64,000 bases of DNA from Nocardia sp. BSTN01. GTDB taxonomy: Bacteria > Actinomycetota > Actinomycetes > Mycobacteriales > Mycobacteriaceae. The notes beneath the pieces are model-generated. The model saw only the letters and a list, made by a program, of their open reading frames with translations, did not search any database and was not told the origin of the DNA. The position numbers and the translations under genes are program-made. Positions 44,688-54,134 of the stretch are shown here, piece after piece. The first letter of the stretch is position 1. Each line of letters opens with the position of its first letter. The DNA lies in assembly GCF_015354405.1 (NCBI RefSeq), contig NZ_JADKYP010000035.1, positions 1 through 64,000 on the forward strand, read 5' to 3'.

Positions 44688-45958
44688 GACATCGCGACAC
44701 CACCTCGGCGAGCGAGGTCGATCTGCGCTGGCGGCCCGCGCCACTGGTGTACATGCTGGCGGTCGCCGCCGCGGTCGCGCTGGTGCCGGCGATCATGCTG
44801 GATCGGTGGCAGCTGGCGGTCTTCGCGGCGCCGATGCTGGGTGTCCTGGCCACCGCGCCGATTCAATTGTCGCGCACCAGGGTTCAGGTCGACGGCGGCG
44901 GGATTCTGCGCTGCTTCGAATCCGAGGAGGTCGAGCTGCCGGTCGCCGCGTTCGTCGAACACGGGCACGCGCTGCTGCGCTGCCGTCCCGAGGAGGCGAG
45001 CGGGCTGGAGTTGCGGGTCGAGGAGTCCTCGGATTCCGGGCCCGCGCCGGCCGGCCTGCGGCTGGCGCTGTCGACCCAGCGCTGGGGCCGCTATCCGGTG
45101 ACGGTCCGGCTGACGGCATTGAGTCCGGCGGGCTTGGCCCAGGCGTCCGCGAGCGTCGCCGCCGGTGAGGTGTACGTGTACCCGATCGCTGATCCGCAGC
45201 GAATGCGGTTGCCGCGCACCGAACTTCCGGAACGGATCGGTACCCACCTGACCCGCCGGCACGGGCCCGGCGTGGAGTACGCCGATATCCGCGCCTATGC
45301 GCCCGGCGACCAGTTGCGCACCGTGAACTGGCCGGTGAGCGCGCGCCGCGGCCGCCTCTACGTCACCGAGCGGCTCACCAACCGGGCCGCGGATGTCGTT
45401 GTGCTGGTGGATACTTCGCTGCAGGCCCCGGGCCCGGCCTCGGATTCGATGGAGCTGATCGTGCGCGGGGCCGCGCAGGTCGCGCAGACCGCGCTGCAGG
45501 CGGGCGACCGCACCGCCGTGGTGTGCCTGGGCCGCGCGCCGCGCTGGCTGCGGCCCGATATCGGGCGGCGCCAGTTCTATCGCATCGTCGACACGGTGCT
45601 CGGCGTGGGCGACGAGCACATCCCGAATGTCGGCACGCTGGCTCCGCATACGGCCGTGCCGATCGGCGCGATCGTGGTCGCGTTCTCGACCCTGCTCGAC
45701 ACCGAATTCGCGCTGGCCCTGATCGATCTGCGCAAGCGCGGCCATGCCGTGGTGGTGGTCGACGTATTGCGCGGCACGCCGTTCAAGGACGGCCTGGATC
45801 CCACGCTGGCCCGGATGTGGCAGTTGGAACGCACCGCGATGTACCGCGATATGGGCACCGTCGGAGTCGACATCGTGGCCTGGCCCGACGGCGCTCGCCT
45901 CGACCAGGCGATGCGGCTGCTGCCCGACCATCGGCGGATGGTGCGGGTGAAGCGATGA
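44684..45958 (+). CDS. DUF58 (vWA-like) protein
   Basis: 424 residues from ATG 44684. Two membrane helices near 20-60, a beta-rich domain, then the DUF58 signature (about 205-235: YADIRAYAPGDQLRTVNW, RGRLYVTER) leading into a vWA-like fold with VVVLVDTSLQ. It is the likely client of the MoxR ATPase. Overlaps of 4 nt on both sides tie it into one operon. Function at the level of process is unknown; related operons affect cell envelope and stress tolerance. Confidence 0.88.
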
Positions 45959-46404
45959 CAAGATTTCTGGCCGTACTGTCCGGGCTGCTGCTGACCACCG
46001 CGGTGGGCATCGTGCTGCCGTGGGCCGCGATTCCGGTTTTCGTCGCGGTCGTGGTCGGCTGGCGGTTCCGCACGGTGGCGGTGCTGGCGGTACTGGTCGC
46101 CCTCGGCGCGTTGGCGTGGGCCGATACCGGTGCGCTGGCCGCCGCCGGGACCGGCCTGGTGGCGACCACCTATCTGCTCAACACCGCCACGCTGCACGCA
46201 CCGGCCGGCGTGGTTCCCACCACATTGCCGTCGGTCGTCGGGGCGCTCGGTTTCGCGGCGGCGGCGGTGCTGGCGACGCTGATTCCGGGGCGGCTGGCGT
46301 GGCTGCCGCTGCTGGCTCCGGTGCTGGTCATCGTGTTGTACGCGGCGATCGTGCAGGGCGTGATCGGGCGCGAGGACGCCCCGGATACGGCGGAACCGAC
46401 GTAG
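45955..46404 (+). CDS. Membrane protein ending the MoxR operon
   Basis: 149 residues from ATG 45955 (overlap of 4 nt with the DUF58 gene). Almost wholly hydrophobic: about five short helices between residues 4 and 138, then a charged tail GREDAPDTAEPT. Not assigned to a family. A weak hairpin (ACCCC at 46422-46426 with GGGGT at 46433-46437) follows. Confidence 0.7.
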   Translation: MTRFLAVLSGLLLTTAVGIVLPWAAIPVFVAVVVGWRFRTVAVLAVLVALGALAWADTGALAAAGTGLVATTYLLNTATLHAPAGVVPTTLPSVVGALGFAAAAVLATLIPGRLAWLPLLAPVLVIVLYAAIVQGVIGREDAPDTAEPT

Positions 46405-46446
46405 TCGTGGGAGCGTGATATACCCCACAACCGGGGTGTTTGCCCT

Positions 46447-46484
46447 ACTACGCGATGTCGTGGTTTCCTACTACGCCTTGTAGT
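46447..46484 (+). promoter_or_regulatory. Twin ACTAC-N5-GTAGT palindromes before a micro-ORF
   Basis: ACTACGCCTTGTAGT at 46470-46484 is a perfect interrupted palindrome. The copy at 46447-46461 (ACTACGCGATGTCGT) has one changed arm base and the same spacing, 23 bp away. Arms and spacing recall BlaI/MecI-type operators (TACTAC...GTAGTA). They sit 8 nt upstream of the 25-codon ORF. Confidence 0.5.
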
Positions 46485-46492
46485 CTGATGGC

Positions 46493-46570
46493 ATGTGGAT
46501 TATCCCGATCATCGCCGTCATCTGTTCCGTCGCGATCGCCGGCCTGTTCGCCACCGGCTTCCCGGACTGA
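46493..46570 (+). CDS. Possible 25-residue single-pass membrane peptide
   Basis: ATG 46493 to TGA 46570 encodes a peptide with a 16-residue hydrophobic helix (IIPIIAVICSVAIAGLF) and a short polar end TGFPD. There is no clear ribosome site; transcription may be leaderless from the palindromic promoter. A strong hairpin terminator follows 48 nt later, so ORF, operator and terminator form a complete small unit. Conservation cannot be judged here. Confidence 0.4.
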   Translation: MWIIPIIAVICSVAIAGLFATGFPD

Positions 46571-46617
46571 CGCCGACAGGCCCCGCCCGGAACATCAGCG
46601 AACCGGGATGGACGACA

Positions 46618-46646
46618 CCGCCCGACCGGCACTGCCGGTCGGGCGG
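46618..46646 (+). terminator. Strong hairpin terminator between convergent units
   Basis: Arms CCGCCCGACCGGC (46618-46630) and GCCGGTCGGGCGG (46634-46646) pair perfectly around a 3-nt loop, followed by TTCTTCG. It can serve the micro-ORF on the plus strand and the chsH3-like gene on the minus strand. Confidence 0.82.
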
Positions 46647-46672
46647 TTCTTCGTTCGGTGGCGAGTCGTCGA

Positions 46673-47536
46673 TCAGGCGGTGAAGCTCAGCCGCACATCG
46701 CTCAGTACCGGGGCGTCCTCGCGTTCGACCACGGTCGCGCCGATGACGAGCTCGTCGCCCTCGCGCCAGATCCGCGACCGGATCGTCTCACCCGGATACA
46801 GCACGCCGGCGAATCGGGCCCGGAAGCCGGTCACCCGGCTCGCGTCCGAGTCCAGCACGGTGTCGGTCGCGGTCTTGCAGACCAGGCCGTAGGTGCACAG
46901 GCCGTGCAGGATCGGGTCGGGAAAGCCTGCGGCACGGGCGAATTCGGGGTCCGAATGCAGCGGGTTGCGGTCACCGCACATGCGGTACAGCAGTGCCTGC
47001 TGCGGGAGCGTCGGGGTGAGGACCTCGACATCCGGGGTCCGATCGGGCAGTTCGGCCTTGGTGCTCGGGCCGCGCTCACCACCGAAACCGCCCTCACCCT
47101 TGGCGAAGATCGACGAGCGTGCCGTCCACAGCGGCTGCCCGTCGGATCCGGTGATCACCGTCTCGTGGGTGATCACCGCGGCCGAACCCTTGTCCCACAC
47201 CTCGGTGATCCGCCCGGTGCTGCTCGCCTTGCCCTCGGCCGGAATCGGCCGGTGCACAACGATTTCCTGGCTGCCGTGCACGACCTTGGCCAGGTCGATC
47301 TCCACGCCCGGATAGCTCACCTTCGGTGGTTCGGTGACCCGCATCGTCGGTGCGACGGTCGCGAAGGTCGGCAGCACCTGCGGCTCCCGATCGTCCAGAT
47401 AGCGCAGTTCGCCCGGATCGGTCCAGCGGGTGCCGGCGCTCAGGCCCAGGTGGTACAGCTGTACATCCGAGGGCGTCCAGGAGAACGCCTGGGTCGGAAG
47501 TTCCGCTCCGAGAGCGGTTTTCAGGTCAATAGGCAT
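46673..47536 (-). CDS. chsH3: MaoC-like 2-enoyl-CoA hydratase (Rv3538-type, ChsH3)
   Basis: 287 residues. Double hotdog fold. The N-terminal half (1-150) is non-catalytic. The C-terminal half has the hydratase-2 signature YRMCGDRNPLHSDPEFARAAGFPDPILHG with Asp and His. It matches Rv3538 in length and position next to kstD. It should hydrate an enoyl-CoA in steroid side-chain breakdown. It lies 187 nt downstream of kstD on the same strand; that gap shows no KstR box or gene. The symbol follows the name used for Rv3538 as I recall it, so treat it as tentative. Confidence 0.85.
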   Translation of the reverse strand: MPIDLKTALGAELPTQAFSWTPSDVQLYHLGLSAGTRWTDPGELRYLDDREPQVLPTFATVAPTMRVTEPPKVSYPGVEIDLAKVVHGSQEIVVHRPIPAEGKASSTGRITEVWDKGSAAVITHETVITGSDGQPLWTARSSIFAKGEGGFGGERGPSTKAELPDRTPDVEVLTPTLPQQALLYRMCGDRNPLHSDPEFARAAGFPDPILHGLCTYGLVCKTATDTVLDSDASRVTGFRARFAGVLYPGETIRSRIWREGDELVIGATVVEREDAPVLSDVRLSFTA

Positions 47537-47723
47537 TGTGTGTGTTCCTTGTTCGCCGACGTATCACGAGTCCTGATCGAGGGTGTCCGGAATCCGATCC
47601 GATCGGCCGGACCACCCTCCATCGACAGTGGTGTTGCGGACGCCGCCGCGGGTGGCCGGACCGCTCCCATGGTGCCGGGATCGGGCCACGCCCCCGCTGC
47701 GGGTCCCGCTCACCGGTGCCCGC

Positions 47724-49430
47724 CTATTTGCTCGCCGCGCCGGTGGGTGCTTTTTCCTCGCGCGCCTTCTCGACGATATCCATGACCGCCAGATAACCGA
47801 AGGTCAGCGCGGGCCCGATGGTCGCGCCGGGACCGGCGTAGGTGTGGCCCATGACCGGGGTCGAGGAGTTGCCGGCCGCGTAGAGCCCGTCGATCACGCT
47901 GCCGTCCGCCCGCAGCACCCGCGCCGCGGTGTCGGTGACCAGGCCGCCCTTGGTGCCCAGGTCGCCCGGCACGATCTTGGCGGCGTAGAACGGGCCCTGC
48001 ACCAGGGCCGCCAGGCACGGGTTCGGCTTCACGGTCGGATCGCCGTAGTAGCGGTCGTAGTGACTCTTGCCGCGGCCGAAGTCCTCGTCGACGCCCTTCT
48101 CCGCGAAGGCGTTGAACCGGGCGACGGTGGCGGCGAGATTGTCCGCCGGCACGCCGAGACGCCGGGCCAGTTCCTCGAGGGTGTCGGCCTTGACGATGTT
48201 GTCGTTTTCCATCCAGCGGGACGGAAAGCGCTGGCCCGGCTGCAGCCCGGCGAAGATGTAGCGGTTGCGGTAGCGCTGGTCGAACACCAGCCAGGCGGGG
48301 ATGTTCTCGCCCGGACCGTCACCCTGACCCCATTTGCCGCCGTACATGGTGTGCACGGCCTCGACGTAAGGAGCGGACTCATTTCCGAATCGCTTACCGT
48401 CGGCGTTCACCATGATCGCGCCGGGCAGATTGCGCTCGGCCAGCGCGAACCACGGCTTGCCCTCACCCTTGAAAATGGTCGGCCCCCACCAGGAGTCCTC
48501 CATGAACCCGATGTCGCCGCCGACCTCCATACCGGCCCGGATGCCGTCACCGGTGTTGGCCGCCGCGCCCGTGGTCCACTCGGTGGTGATGGGCTTGCGC
48601 TGGTACTGCTCGCGCATCTCGGCGTTGTGCTCGAAACCGCCGGTGCCCAGCACCACGCCGTAGCGGGCCTTGAAGATCGTCGGCTCGCCGTCGACGGTCG
48701 CCTCCACGCCGACGACCCGGCCGTCCTCGGTGATCAGCTTGGTCAGGGGAGTGTTGAGCAGCACCGGGACGTTCGCGTCCTGCAGGCCCTTGCGCATGGC
48801 CGCGATAATGGCCTGGCCCATGCCCACGATCTGCTTGCCGGTGAATTTCGCCAGGTAGGTGCGGGCGCCGACCCGCATGGCGCGCATCATGCCCTTCGGA
48901 TGCCGCTTGATGAGGTTCAGGCGCACGAAGTCGGTCTGCATGACGACGACGTTGAGCGGGGCCTTGGCATAGGGCGGTTCCAGATTCGCGGCCTCGGCGC
49001 CGAGCACCTTGAGGTTGAACGGCTTCGGCTCGCAGGAGCGGCCGGAGCCCAGGCCGCCGGGGGCCTCGGGGTGGTAGTCGGAGTAGCCCGGCACCCAGGT
49101 CATCTTCAGCGGAGAGTGATCGAGGACGAAGTCGAAAGCCTCGGCACCGCGGTCGATGTAGGTATCGATCTTCTCCTTCGGCACCACGTCACCGATGATG
49201 CTGTGCAGATAGCGGCGGGCCTCCTCCCGGTCGTCGGGCCGGCCGGACGCCTCGAGCGCCTTGTTGCCCGGGATCCACACACCGCCACCGCTACGCGCGG
49301 TCGAACCGCCGTAGTGCGCGGCCTTCTCGATGAGCACCGCGCGCAGTCCGTGGTGCGCGGCGGCGAGGGCGGCGGTCATTCCGGCGGCGCCGCTGCCGAC
49401 CACCACCACGTCGTATTCCCGATCAGTCAT
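47724..49430 (-). CDS. kstD: 3-Ketosteroid delta-1-dehydrogenase KstD
   Basis: 568 residues from ATG 49430. FAD-binding N terminus YDVVVVGSGAAGMTAALAAA with GG motif YGGSTARSGGGVWIPGN, and the C-terminal VMGHTYAGPGATIGPALTFGYLA of the KstD family. It introduces the 1,2 double bond in ring A, which together with KshA opens ring B. It is the Rv3537 equivalent with hsaE-G divergent. A KstR box ends 1 nt before the ATG and there is no ribosome site, which suggests a leaderless transcript or very short leader. Confidence 0.93.
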   Translation of the reverse strand: MTDREYDVVVVGSGAAGMTAALAAAHHGLRAVLIEKAAHYGGSTARSGGGVWIPGNKALEASGRPDDREEARRYLHSIIGDVVPKEKIDTYIDRGAEAFDFVLDHSPLKMTWVPGYSDYHPEAPGGLGSGRSCEPKPFNLKVLGAEAANLEPPYAKAPLNVVVMQTDFVRLNLIKRHPKGMMRAMRVGARTYLAKFTGKQIVGMGQAIIAAMRKGLQDANVPVLLNTPLTKLITEDGRVVGVEATVDGEPTIFKARYGVVLGTGGFEHNAEMREQYQRKPITTEWTTGAAANTGDGIRAGMEVGGDIGFMEDSWWGPTIFKGEGKPWFALAERNLPGAIMVNADGKRFGNESAPYVEAVHTMYGGKWGQGDGPGENIPAWLVFDQRYRNRYIFAGLQPGQRFPSRWMENDNIVKADTLEELARRLGVPADNLAATVARFNAFAEKGVDEDFGRGKSHYDRYYGDPTVKPNPCLAALVQGPFYAAKIVPGDLGTKGGLVTDTAARVLRADGSVIDGLYAAGNSSTPVMGHTYAGPGATIGPALTFGYLAVMDIVEKAREEKAPTGAASK

Positions 49431-49431
49431 G

Positions 49432-49445
49432 TAGAACACGTTATA
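49432..49445. promoter_or_regulatory. KstR operator between kstD and hsaE
   Basis: TAGAACACGTTATA fits TnnAACnnGTTnnA at all fixed positions. It abuts the kstD start codon and lies 137 nt before hsaE. It could control both divergent units. Confidence 0.88.
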
Positions 49446-49582
49446 GAATCGGATCAGGTTCGGTCTATATTGGTCTGGCAGATGGGACTGCTGACACGAG
49501 AAAATGCAGGAAAACTCGTTTCAGTTTGTATCCCGTTCACCGGCTGGTCCCCAGACCGAGCGCCCCAATGGAAGGAACAAGC

Positions 49583-50368
49583 GTGCTGTCCGACGCGGTA
49601 CGGAATGAACTGGCCGCGGAGCTCGCGGTCGCCGAACGAGACCGGGTGCCGATCGATCCGCTGGTCACGCGGTATGCGGCGATCGACGTGGTCGACGCCT
49701 ACGAGATTCAGCTCATCAACATCCGGCAGCGGCTGGCCGACGGCGCGAAGGTGGTCGGCCACAAGGTCGGCCTCTCCTCGAAGGCCATGCAGGAGATGAT
49801 GGGCGTCGACGAACCCGACTACGGCCATCTGCTCGCCGATATGCAGGTGTTCGAGGACGTTCCGGTCGACACGTCGAAGTACCTGTTCCCGCGCGTCGAG
49901 GTCGAGGTCGGTTTCGTGCTGGGCGCGGATCTGCCGGGCGAGGAGTGCACCGAGGCCGACGTGCTGGCCGCGACGGTCGCCTACGCCCCCGCCATCGAGC
50001 TGATCGACACCCGCATCAAGAACTGGAATATCGCGTTGTGCGACACCATCGCCGACAACGCCTCCTCGGCCGGCTGGGTGCTCGGGCCGGAGCGGGTGGC
50101 ACCGGATGCGCTGGATATCAAGGCCATCGACGCGACCTTGACCCGCAACGGCGAGGTCGTCGCCCAGGGCCGCAGCGACGCGGTACTCGACGATCCGACC
50201 ACCGCGGTGGCCTGGCTGGCCCGCAAGGTCGCCTCGTTCGGGGTGCGGCTGAAGGCCGGCGACATCGTGCTGCCGGGTTCGTGCACCCGCGCCATCGACG
50301 CCCGTCCGGGTGACGACTTCCATGCCGAGTTCGCTGGACTCGGTTCCGTCCGTTTGAAGTTCAGCTGA
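49583..50368 (+). CDS. hsaE: 2-Hydroxyhexa-2,4-dienoate hydratase HsaE
   Basis: 261 residues from GTG 49583, chosen for GGAAGGAA just upstream and for length equal to Rv3536c; ATG 49568 adds five residues. Fumarylacetoacetase-like fold of the MhpD type with [32 protein letters not shown] and SSAGWVLGP. It adds water to the dienoate freed by HsaD. First gene of hsaE-hsaG-hsaF. Confidence 0.95.
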   Translation: MLSDAVRNELAAELAVAERDRVPIDPLVTRYAAIDVVDAYEIQLINIRQRLADGAKVVGHKVGLSSKAMQEMMGVDEPDYGHLLADMQVFEDVPVDTSKYLFPRVEVEVGFVLGADLPGEECTEADVLAATVAYAPAIELIDTRIKNWNIALCDTIADNASSAGWVLGPERVAPDALDIKAIDATLTRNGEVVAQGRSDAVLDDPTTAVAWLARKVASFGVRLKAGDIVLPGSCTRAIDARPGDDFHAEFAGLGSVRLKFS

Positions 50369-50378
50369 GGGAGATCAA

Positions 50379-51290
50379 GTGCCTAGCAACGGGAAGGTCA
50401 CAGCCGCGATCGTCGGCTCCGGCAATATCAGCACCGATCTGCTGTACAAGCTGCTGCGGTCGGAGCGGATCGAGCCGCGCTGGATGATCGGTATCGATCC
50501 GGACAGCGAGGGTTTGAAGCGCGCCCGCGGGCTCGGTCTGGAGACCTCGGCCGAGGGTGCCGACTGGCTGCTCGCGCTGCCGGAGAAGCCGGACATGCTG
50601 TTCGAGGCGACCTCGGCGTACGTGCACCGCGAATACGCGCCGAAGTACGAGGCGGCCGGTATCCGCGCGGTGGATCTCACCCCCGCCGCGGTCGGCCCGG
50701 CGGTCGTGCCGCCGGTGAACCTGGGTGCGAATATCGACACCCCGAACGTCAACATGATCACCTGCGGTGGGCAGGCCACGATTCCGATCGTCGCGGCCGT
50801 CTCGCGCGTGGTCGAGGTGCCCTACGCCGAGATCGTCGCCTCGGTCTCCTCGGTCTCGGCCGGACCCGGCACCCGTGCCAATATCGACGAGTTCACCAAG
50901 ACCACCAGCAAGGGTGTGGAGACCATCGGTGGTGCGAAGCGCGGTAAGGCGATCATCATCCTCAACCCGGCCGAGCCGCCGATGATCATGCGCGACACCA
51001 TCTTCGCCGCCATCCCCGAGGATGCCGACACCGCCGCGATCAGCGAATCCATCCACCGGATGGTCGCCGACATCCAGGAGTACGTGCCCGGCTACCGCCT
51101 GCTCAACGAACCGCAGTTCGACGAGCCGAGCGTGATTTCCGGTGGGATGGCGAAGGTTTCGGTTTTCGTGGAGGTCGAGGGCGCGGGCGACTTCCTGCCC
51201 CCGTACGCGGGCAACCTCGACATCATGACCGCCGCCGCCACCCGGGTGGGCGAGGTCATGGCCGAACAGATCCTCACGGCTCGGGTCTAG
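50379..51290 (+). CDS. hsaG: Acylating (propion)aldehyde dehydrogenase HsaG
   Basis: 303 residues from GTG 50379, preceded by GAGGGAG. NAD-binding [12 protein letters not shown] at 11-22, catalytic Cys129 in [11 protein letters not shown]. It turns propionaldehyde into propionyl-CoA and forms a channelling complex with the aldolase HsaF encoded next. Length equals Rv3535c. Confidence 0.96.
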   Translation: MPSNGKVTAAIVGSGNISTDLLYKLLRSERIEPRWMIGIDPDSEGLKRARGLGLETSAEGADWLLALPEKPDMLFEATSAYVHREYAPKYEAAGIRAVDLTPAAVGPAVVPPVNLGANIDTPNVNMITCGGQATIPIVAAVSRVVEVPYAEIVASVSSVSAGPGTRANIDEFTKTTSKGVETIGGAKRGKAIIILNPAEPPMIMRDTIFAAIPEDADTAAISESIHRMVADIQEYVPGYRLLNEPQFDEPSVISGGMAKVSVFVEVEGAGDFLPPYAGNLDIMTAAATRVGEVMAEQILTARV

Positions 51291-51303
51291 GAGGGACCAG
51301 ATC

Positions 51304-52353
51304 ATGAACTACGTATTGCAGCCGTTCTCCCAGGAACTCGACGTCCGCGTCACCGACACCTCGCTGCGCGACGGGTCCCATCACAAGCGCCACCAGTTCA
51401 CCGCCACCGAGGTGCGCGATATCGTCGCGGCCGTCGACGCCGCGGGCGTCCCGGTCATCGAGGTGACCCACGGTGACGGCCTGGGCGGTTCCTCGTTCAA
51501 CTACGGGTTCTCCAAAACCCCTGAGCAGGAACTGATCACGATCGCGGCGCAGACCGCGAAGCAGACCAAGATCGCGGTCCTCATGCTGCCCGGCGTGGGC
51601 GTCAAGGAGGACATCAAGATCTCCCAGGACAACGGCGCGTCCATCGTCCGCATCGCCACCCACTGCACCGAGGCCGACGTCTCGATCCAGCACTTCGGCT
51701 ACGCCCGCGATCTCGGCATGGAAACCGTCGGCTTCCTGATGATGTCGCATTCGCAGCCGCCGGAGGTGCTCGCGAAGCAGGCGCGCATCATGGCAGACGC
51801 GGGATGCCAGTGTGTCTACGTCGTGGACTCCGCCGGTGCGCTCGTGCTGGATCAGGTCTCCGACCGCATCGCCGCGGTCGCCGCCGAACTGGGTGACGAC
51901 GCCCAGGTCGGCTTCCACGGTCACGAGAACCTCGACCTCGCCGTCGCCAACTCGATCTACGCGGTCAAGGCCGGTGCCAAGCAGATCGACGGCAGCGCAC
52001 GGCGTTTCGGCGCCGGTGCGGGCAACACCCCGGTCGAGGCGTTCGTCGGCGTCGCCGACAAGATCGGCATCAAGACCGGTATCGACTTCTTCGCCATCGC
52101 CGATGCCGCCGAGGACGTCGTGCGCCCGGCCATGCCGCAGGAATGCCTGCTGGACCGCCAGGCCCTGATGATGGGCTACGCCGGGGTGTACTCGAGCTTC
52201 CTCAAGCACGCCGAGCGCCAAGCCGAACGCTACGGCGTCTCGGCGGCCGAGATGCTGGTGCGCGCCGGTAAGCGCAAGCTCGTCGGCGGCCAGGAGGATC
52301 AGCTGATCGACATCGCGCTGGAACTGCAGCGGGAGCAGACCGCCTCCGCCTGA
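51304..52353 (+). CDS. hsaF: 4-Hydroxy-2-oxohexanoate aldolase HsaF
   Basis: 349 residues. TIM-barrel N-terminal part with [17 protein letters not shown] (Arg, Asp and catalytic His), metal ligands in [15 protein letters not shown], and the C-terminal communication domain that docks HsaG. It yields pyruvate and propionaldehyde, passing the aldehyde to HsaG. ATG 51304 follows AGGAGGG. A perfect hairpin terminator starts 15 nt after the stop. Confidence 0.96.
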   Translation: MNYVLQPFSQELDVRVTDTSLRDGSHHKRHQFTATEVRDIVAAVDAAGVPVIEVTHGDGLGGSSFNYGFSKTPEQELITIAAQTAKQTKIAVLMLPGVGVKEDIKISQDNGASIVRIATHCTEADVSIQHFGYARDLGMETVGFLMMSHSQPPEVLAKQARIMADAGCQCVYVVDSAGALVLDQVSDRIAAVAAELGDDAQVGFHGHENLDLAVANSIYAVKAGAKQIDGSARRFGAGAGNTPVEAFVGVADKIGIKTGIDFFAIADAAEDVVRPAMPQECLLDRQALMMGYAGVYSSFLKHAERQAERYGVSAAEMLVRAGKRKLVGGQEDQLIDIALELQREQTASA

Positions 52354-52368
52354 GCGGATCGAGAGCGA

Positions 52369-52399
52369 CGGGCCGCGAACGTGAATCGTTCGCGGCCCG
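52369..52399 (+). terminator. Terminator of hsaE-G-F
   Basis: Perfect 13-bp stem CGGGCCGCGAACG (52369-52381) with its complement at 52387-52399 and loop TGAAT. The same stem recurs at 53182. The remaining leader up to 52673 holds a second small hairpin (GCGCAGT 52606-52612 with 52616-52622) and no gene. Confidence 0.88.
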
Positions 52400-52673
52400 C
52401 TGTCGTGTACGGGGCGAAGTCCGGTGACGACAGGTCGGACCGCCGCCGCGGACGGCGGCTCCGTTCGGCGAGAGCGGCGTGGACGCGTCTGTATTGTCGG
52501 AACGCGAGGCCGGCTGGTGCCGCTTTCGATTCTTTCGGAGAACGAGATGCGGTGGGCGGTTAACGCGCGTGGGTTTCGAACCGATCCGGATCATGGGTCT
52601 GGGACGCGCAGTAGCACTGCGCGGCAAGCAATCTGTTCTCGGTATTCGTTTGGAAAAACATAGGAGAGTTGCT

Positions 52674-53159
52674 GTGAACATGCGGGCTGTGATCGCTGGA
52701 TCTGTTGCCGCTATCGCGATTTCGATGGCGGGTGGAGCGGTGGCAGGTGCGGAGCCGTTCGTCGCCGCGAACGGGCCCACGGTGCAGAATCCGGCCGATT
52801 TTCTGGTGGGCGACACGGTGTATTTCAACGCCGGATACGCCAATTGCTCGATACATCCCAACGGTGACGTCGGCTGCGACATCAGCCCCGGAATCGCCAC
52901 TCTGTTCGGAGTTCCGATCAACAATGTGGCCATCGACCTGCCGTTCCTCCCGGCGCATCCGACCTTCGGCCTGACCGGCCCACTCGGCCGCGCCGGCAGC
53001 CGCCCCTTCGACCCGGGCCCCTCCGTCGACGGCTACGACTACGGCGGCGTCATCACCTACGGCGGTGCCACCTGCAGCGCCGGCGGGCGCGGTGCGGTGC
53101 AGTGCAGCTCGAAGGGACACACTTTCAACTTCGGCTGGTCGGGCACCAACCTCAGCTGA
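52674..53159 (+). CDS. Small secreted protein of unknown function
   Basis: 161 residues from GTG 52674, with AGGAG 8 nt upstream. A Sec signal peptide (MRAVIAGSVAAIAISMAGGA, cleavage near AGAEP) is followed by about 135 residues with four Cys (ANCSIHP, GCD, ATCSAG, QCSSKG), likely two disulfides, and a Gly/Pro-rich middle. It resembles small exported proteins of Nocardia and mycobacteria, but I cannot name a family. It stands alone between two matching terminators. Confidence 0.8.
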   Translation: MNMRAVIAGSVAAIAISMAGGAVAGAEPFVAANGPTVQNPADFLVGDTVYFNAGYANCSIHPNGDVGCDISPGIATLFGVPINNVAIDLPFLPAHPTFGLTGPLGRAGSRPFDPGPSVDGYDYGGVITYGGATCSAGGRGAVQCSSKGHTFNFGWSGTNLS

Positions 53160-53181
53160 CGGCAGCACGGATTCGGCACCC

Positions 53182-53212
53182 CGGGCCGCGAACGTTCCCC
53201 GTTCGCGGCCCG
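53182..53212 (+). terminator. Terminator with the same stem as after hsaF
   Basis: Perfect 13-bp stem, arms 53182-53194 and 53200-53212, identical in stem sequence to 52369-52399, with loop TTCCC instead of TGAAT. It follows the secreted-protein stop by 22 nt. Confidence 0.88.
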
Positions 53213-53277
53213 CGGTCGTTGTGCGGCCGGGCGGATCGACCAGGTCGTTTCGATCGGCAACCTGGAACAGGCCGGTT

Positions 53278-53293
53278 GATACACTCGTGTATC
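53278..53293. promoter_or_regulatory. Probable autoregulatory TetR operator
   Basis: 16-bp palindrome GATACACTCGTGTATC (7-bp perfect arms, 2-bp centre) ends 26 nt before the GTG of the TetR gene. A partial repeat (CACGTGTCC) follows. Such spacing fits self-repression. Confidence 0.7.
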
Positions 53294-53319
53294 CACGTGT
53301 CCATGGAGAGGAAGCGTTC

Positions 53320-54075
53320 GTGACGTCCCTCGGTGCCCGGAAGTCGTCCGAGGCCGGGCGCGGCCGGACATCGCAACGTCGCCGCGACGCATCGGCCGAA
53401 ACGTCGGGGGAGGCCGCTCCCGTCGGTGATCTCGCCGGTCCGAGCGGCGTAGCCACGCGCGAACCGCGAATGACCAAGCGACGGGCCGAGACTCGGCAGC
53501 GGTTGCTGGACGCGGCCTTCGACGCCTTCGCGGAGGAGGGGTTCGGGCGGTGCACGGTGGAGCAGATCTGTGAGCGCGCCGGATTCACCCGGGGGGCGTT
53601 CTACTCGAACTTCAGCTCGCTGGAGGAGCTGTTCCTGGCGATGTGGGAGTTGCGCTCGGCCGCGATGCTGCGCGAACTGACCGGAGTGCTGGAGTCGGAG
53701 TCCGGCGCCGATGTCCACGACCTGCGCGCCGGTGTGGAACAGGTGCTGCGGGCGGTTCCGCTGGACGACAAATGGTTTCGCATCACCGCCGAATTCACCG
53801 CCCACGCCCTGCGCAACCCGCCGCTGCGGCGGGTGATGGTCGCGCGGGAGAACGCGATCGTCGCGGCCCTGCTGCCGGTCCTCGAGGCGCTGCTCGATCG
53901 CGCGGGCCGCACCGTCACCGACCGCGAGGGCCTCGGGCGGGCGGTGGTCGCGGTCCACGACGGAACCTCACAGCAGTGTCTGCTCGAACCGGACGACACC
54001 ACCGCGCGGGAACAGCGCACCACGCTGTTCACCCATGTCGCGATGGCCTACAGCGTCGCGCGGGATGCCCGATGA
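53320..54075 (+). CDS. TetR-family regulator
   Basis: 251 residues from GTG 53320, with GAGAGGAA upstream; ATG 53470 would trim an Arg/Ser/Ala-rich 50-residue head. Helix-turn-helix segment CTVEQICERAGFTRGAFYSNF with SLEELFLAMW following, then an all-helical ligand domain. Targets are unknown. The palindrome just upstream suggests self-control, and the DUF985 cupin gene 59 nt downstream may be in the same unit. Confidence 0.88.
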   Translation: MTSLGARKSSEAGRGRTSQRRRDASAETSGEAAPVGDLAGPSGVATREPRMTKRRAETRQRLLDAAFDAFAEEGFGRCTVEQICERAGFTRGAFYSNFSSLEELFLAMWELRSAAMLRELTGVLESESGADVHDLRAGVEQVLRAVPLDDKWFRITAEFTAHALRNPPLRRVMVARENAIVAALLPVLEALLDRAGRTVTDREGLGRAVVAVHDGTSQQCLLEPDDTTAREQRTTLFTHVAMAYSVARDAR

Positions 54076-54134
54076 GCCGCTGCCGGCCGTAGCCGCGCAG
54101 AAACCCGGAGACGACAACCGTGCAGGAGGCGACG

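Noticed and set aside
47583-49799. 738-codon plus-strand open frame opposite kstD
   Set aside because: Antisense shadow of kstD; runs into hsaE out of frame.
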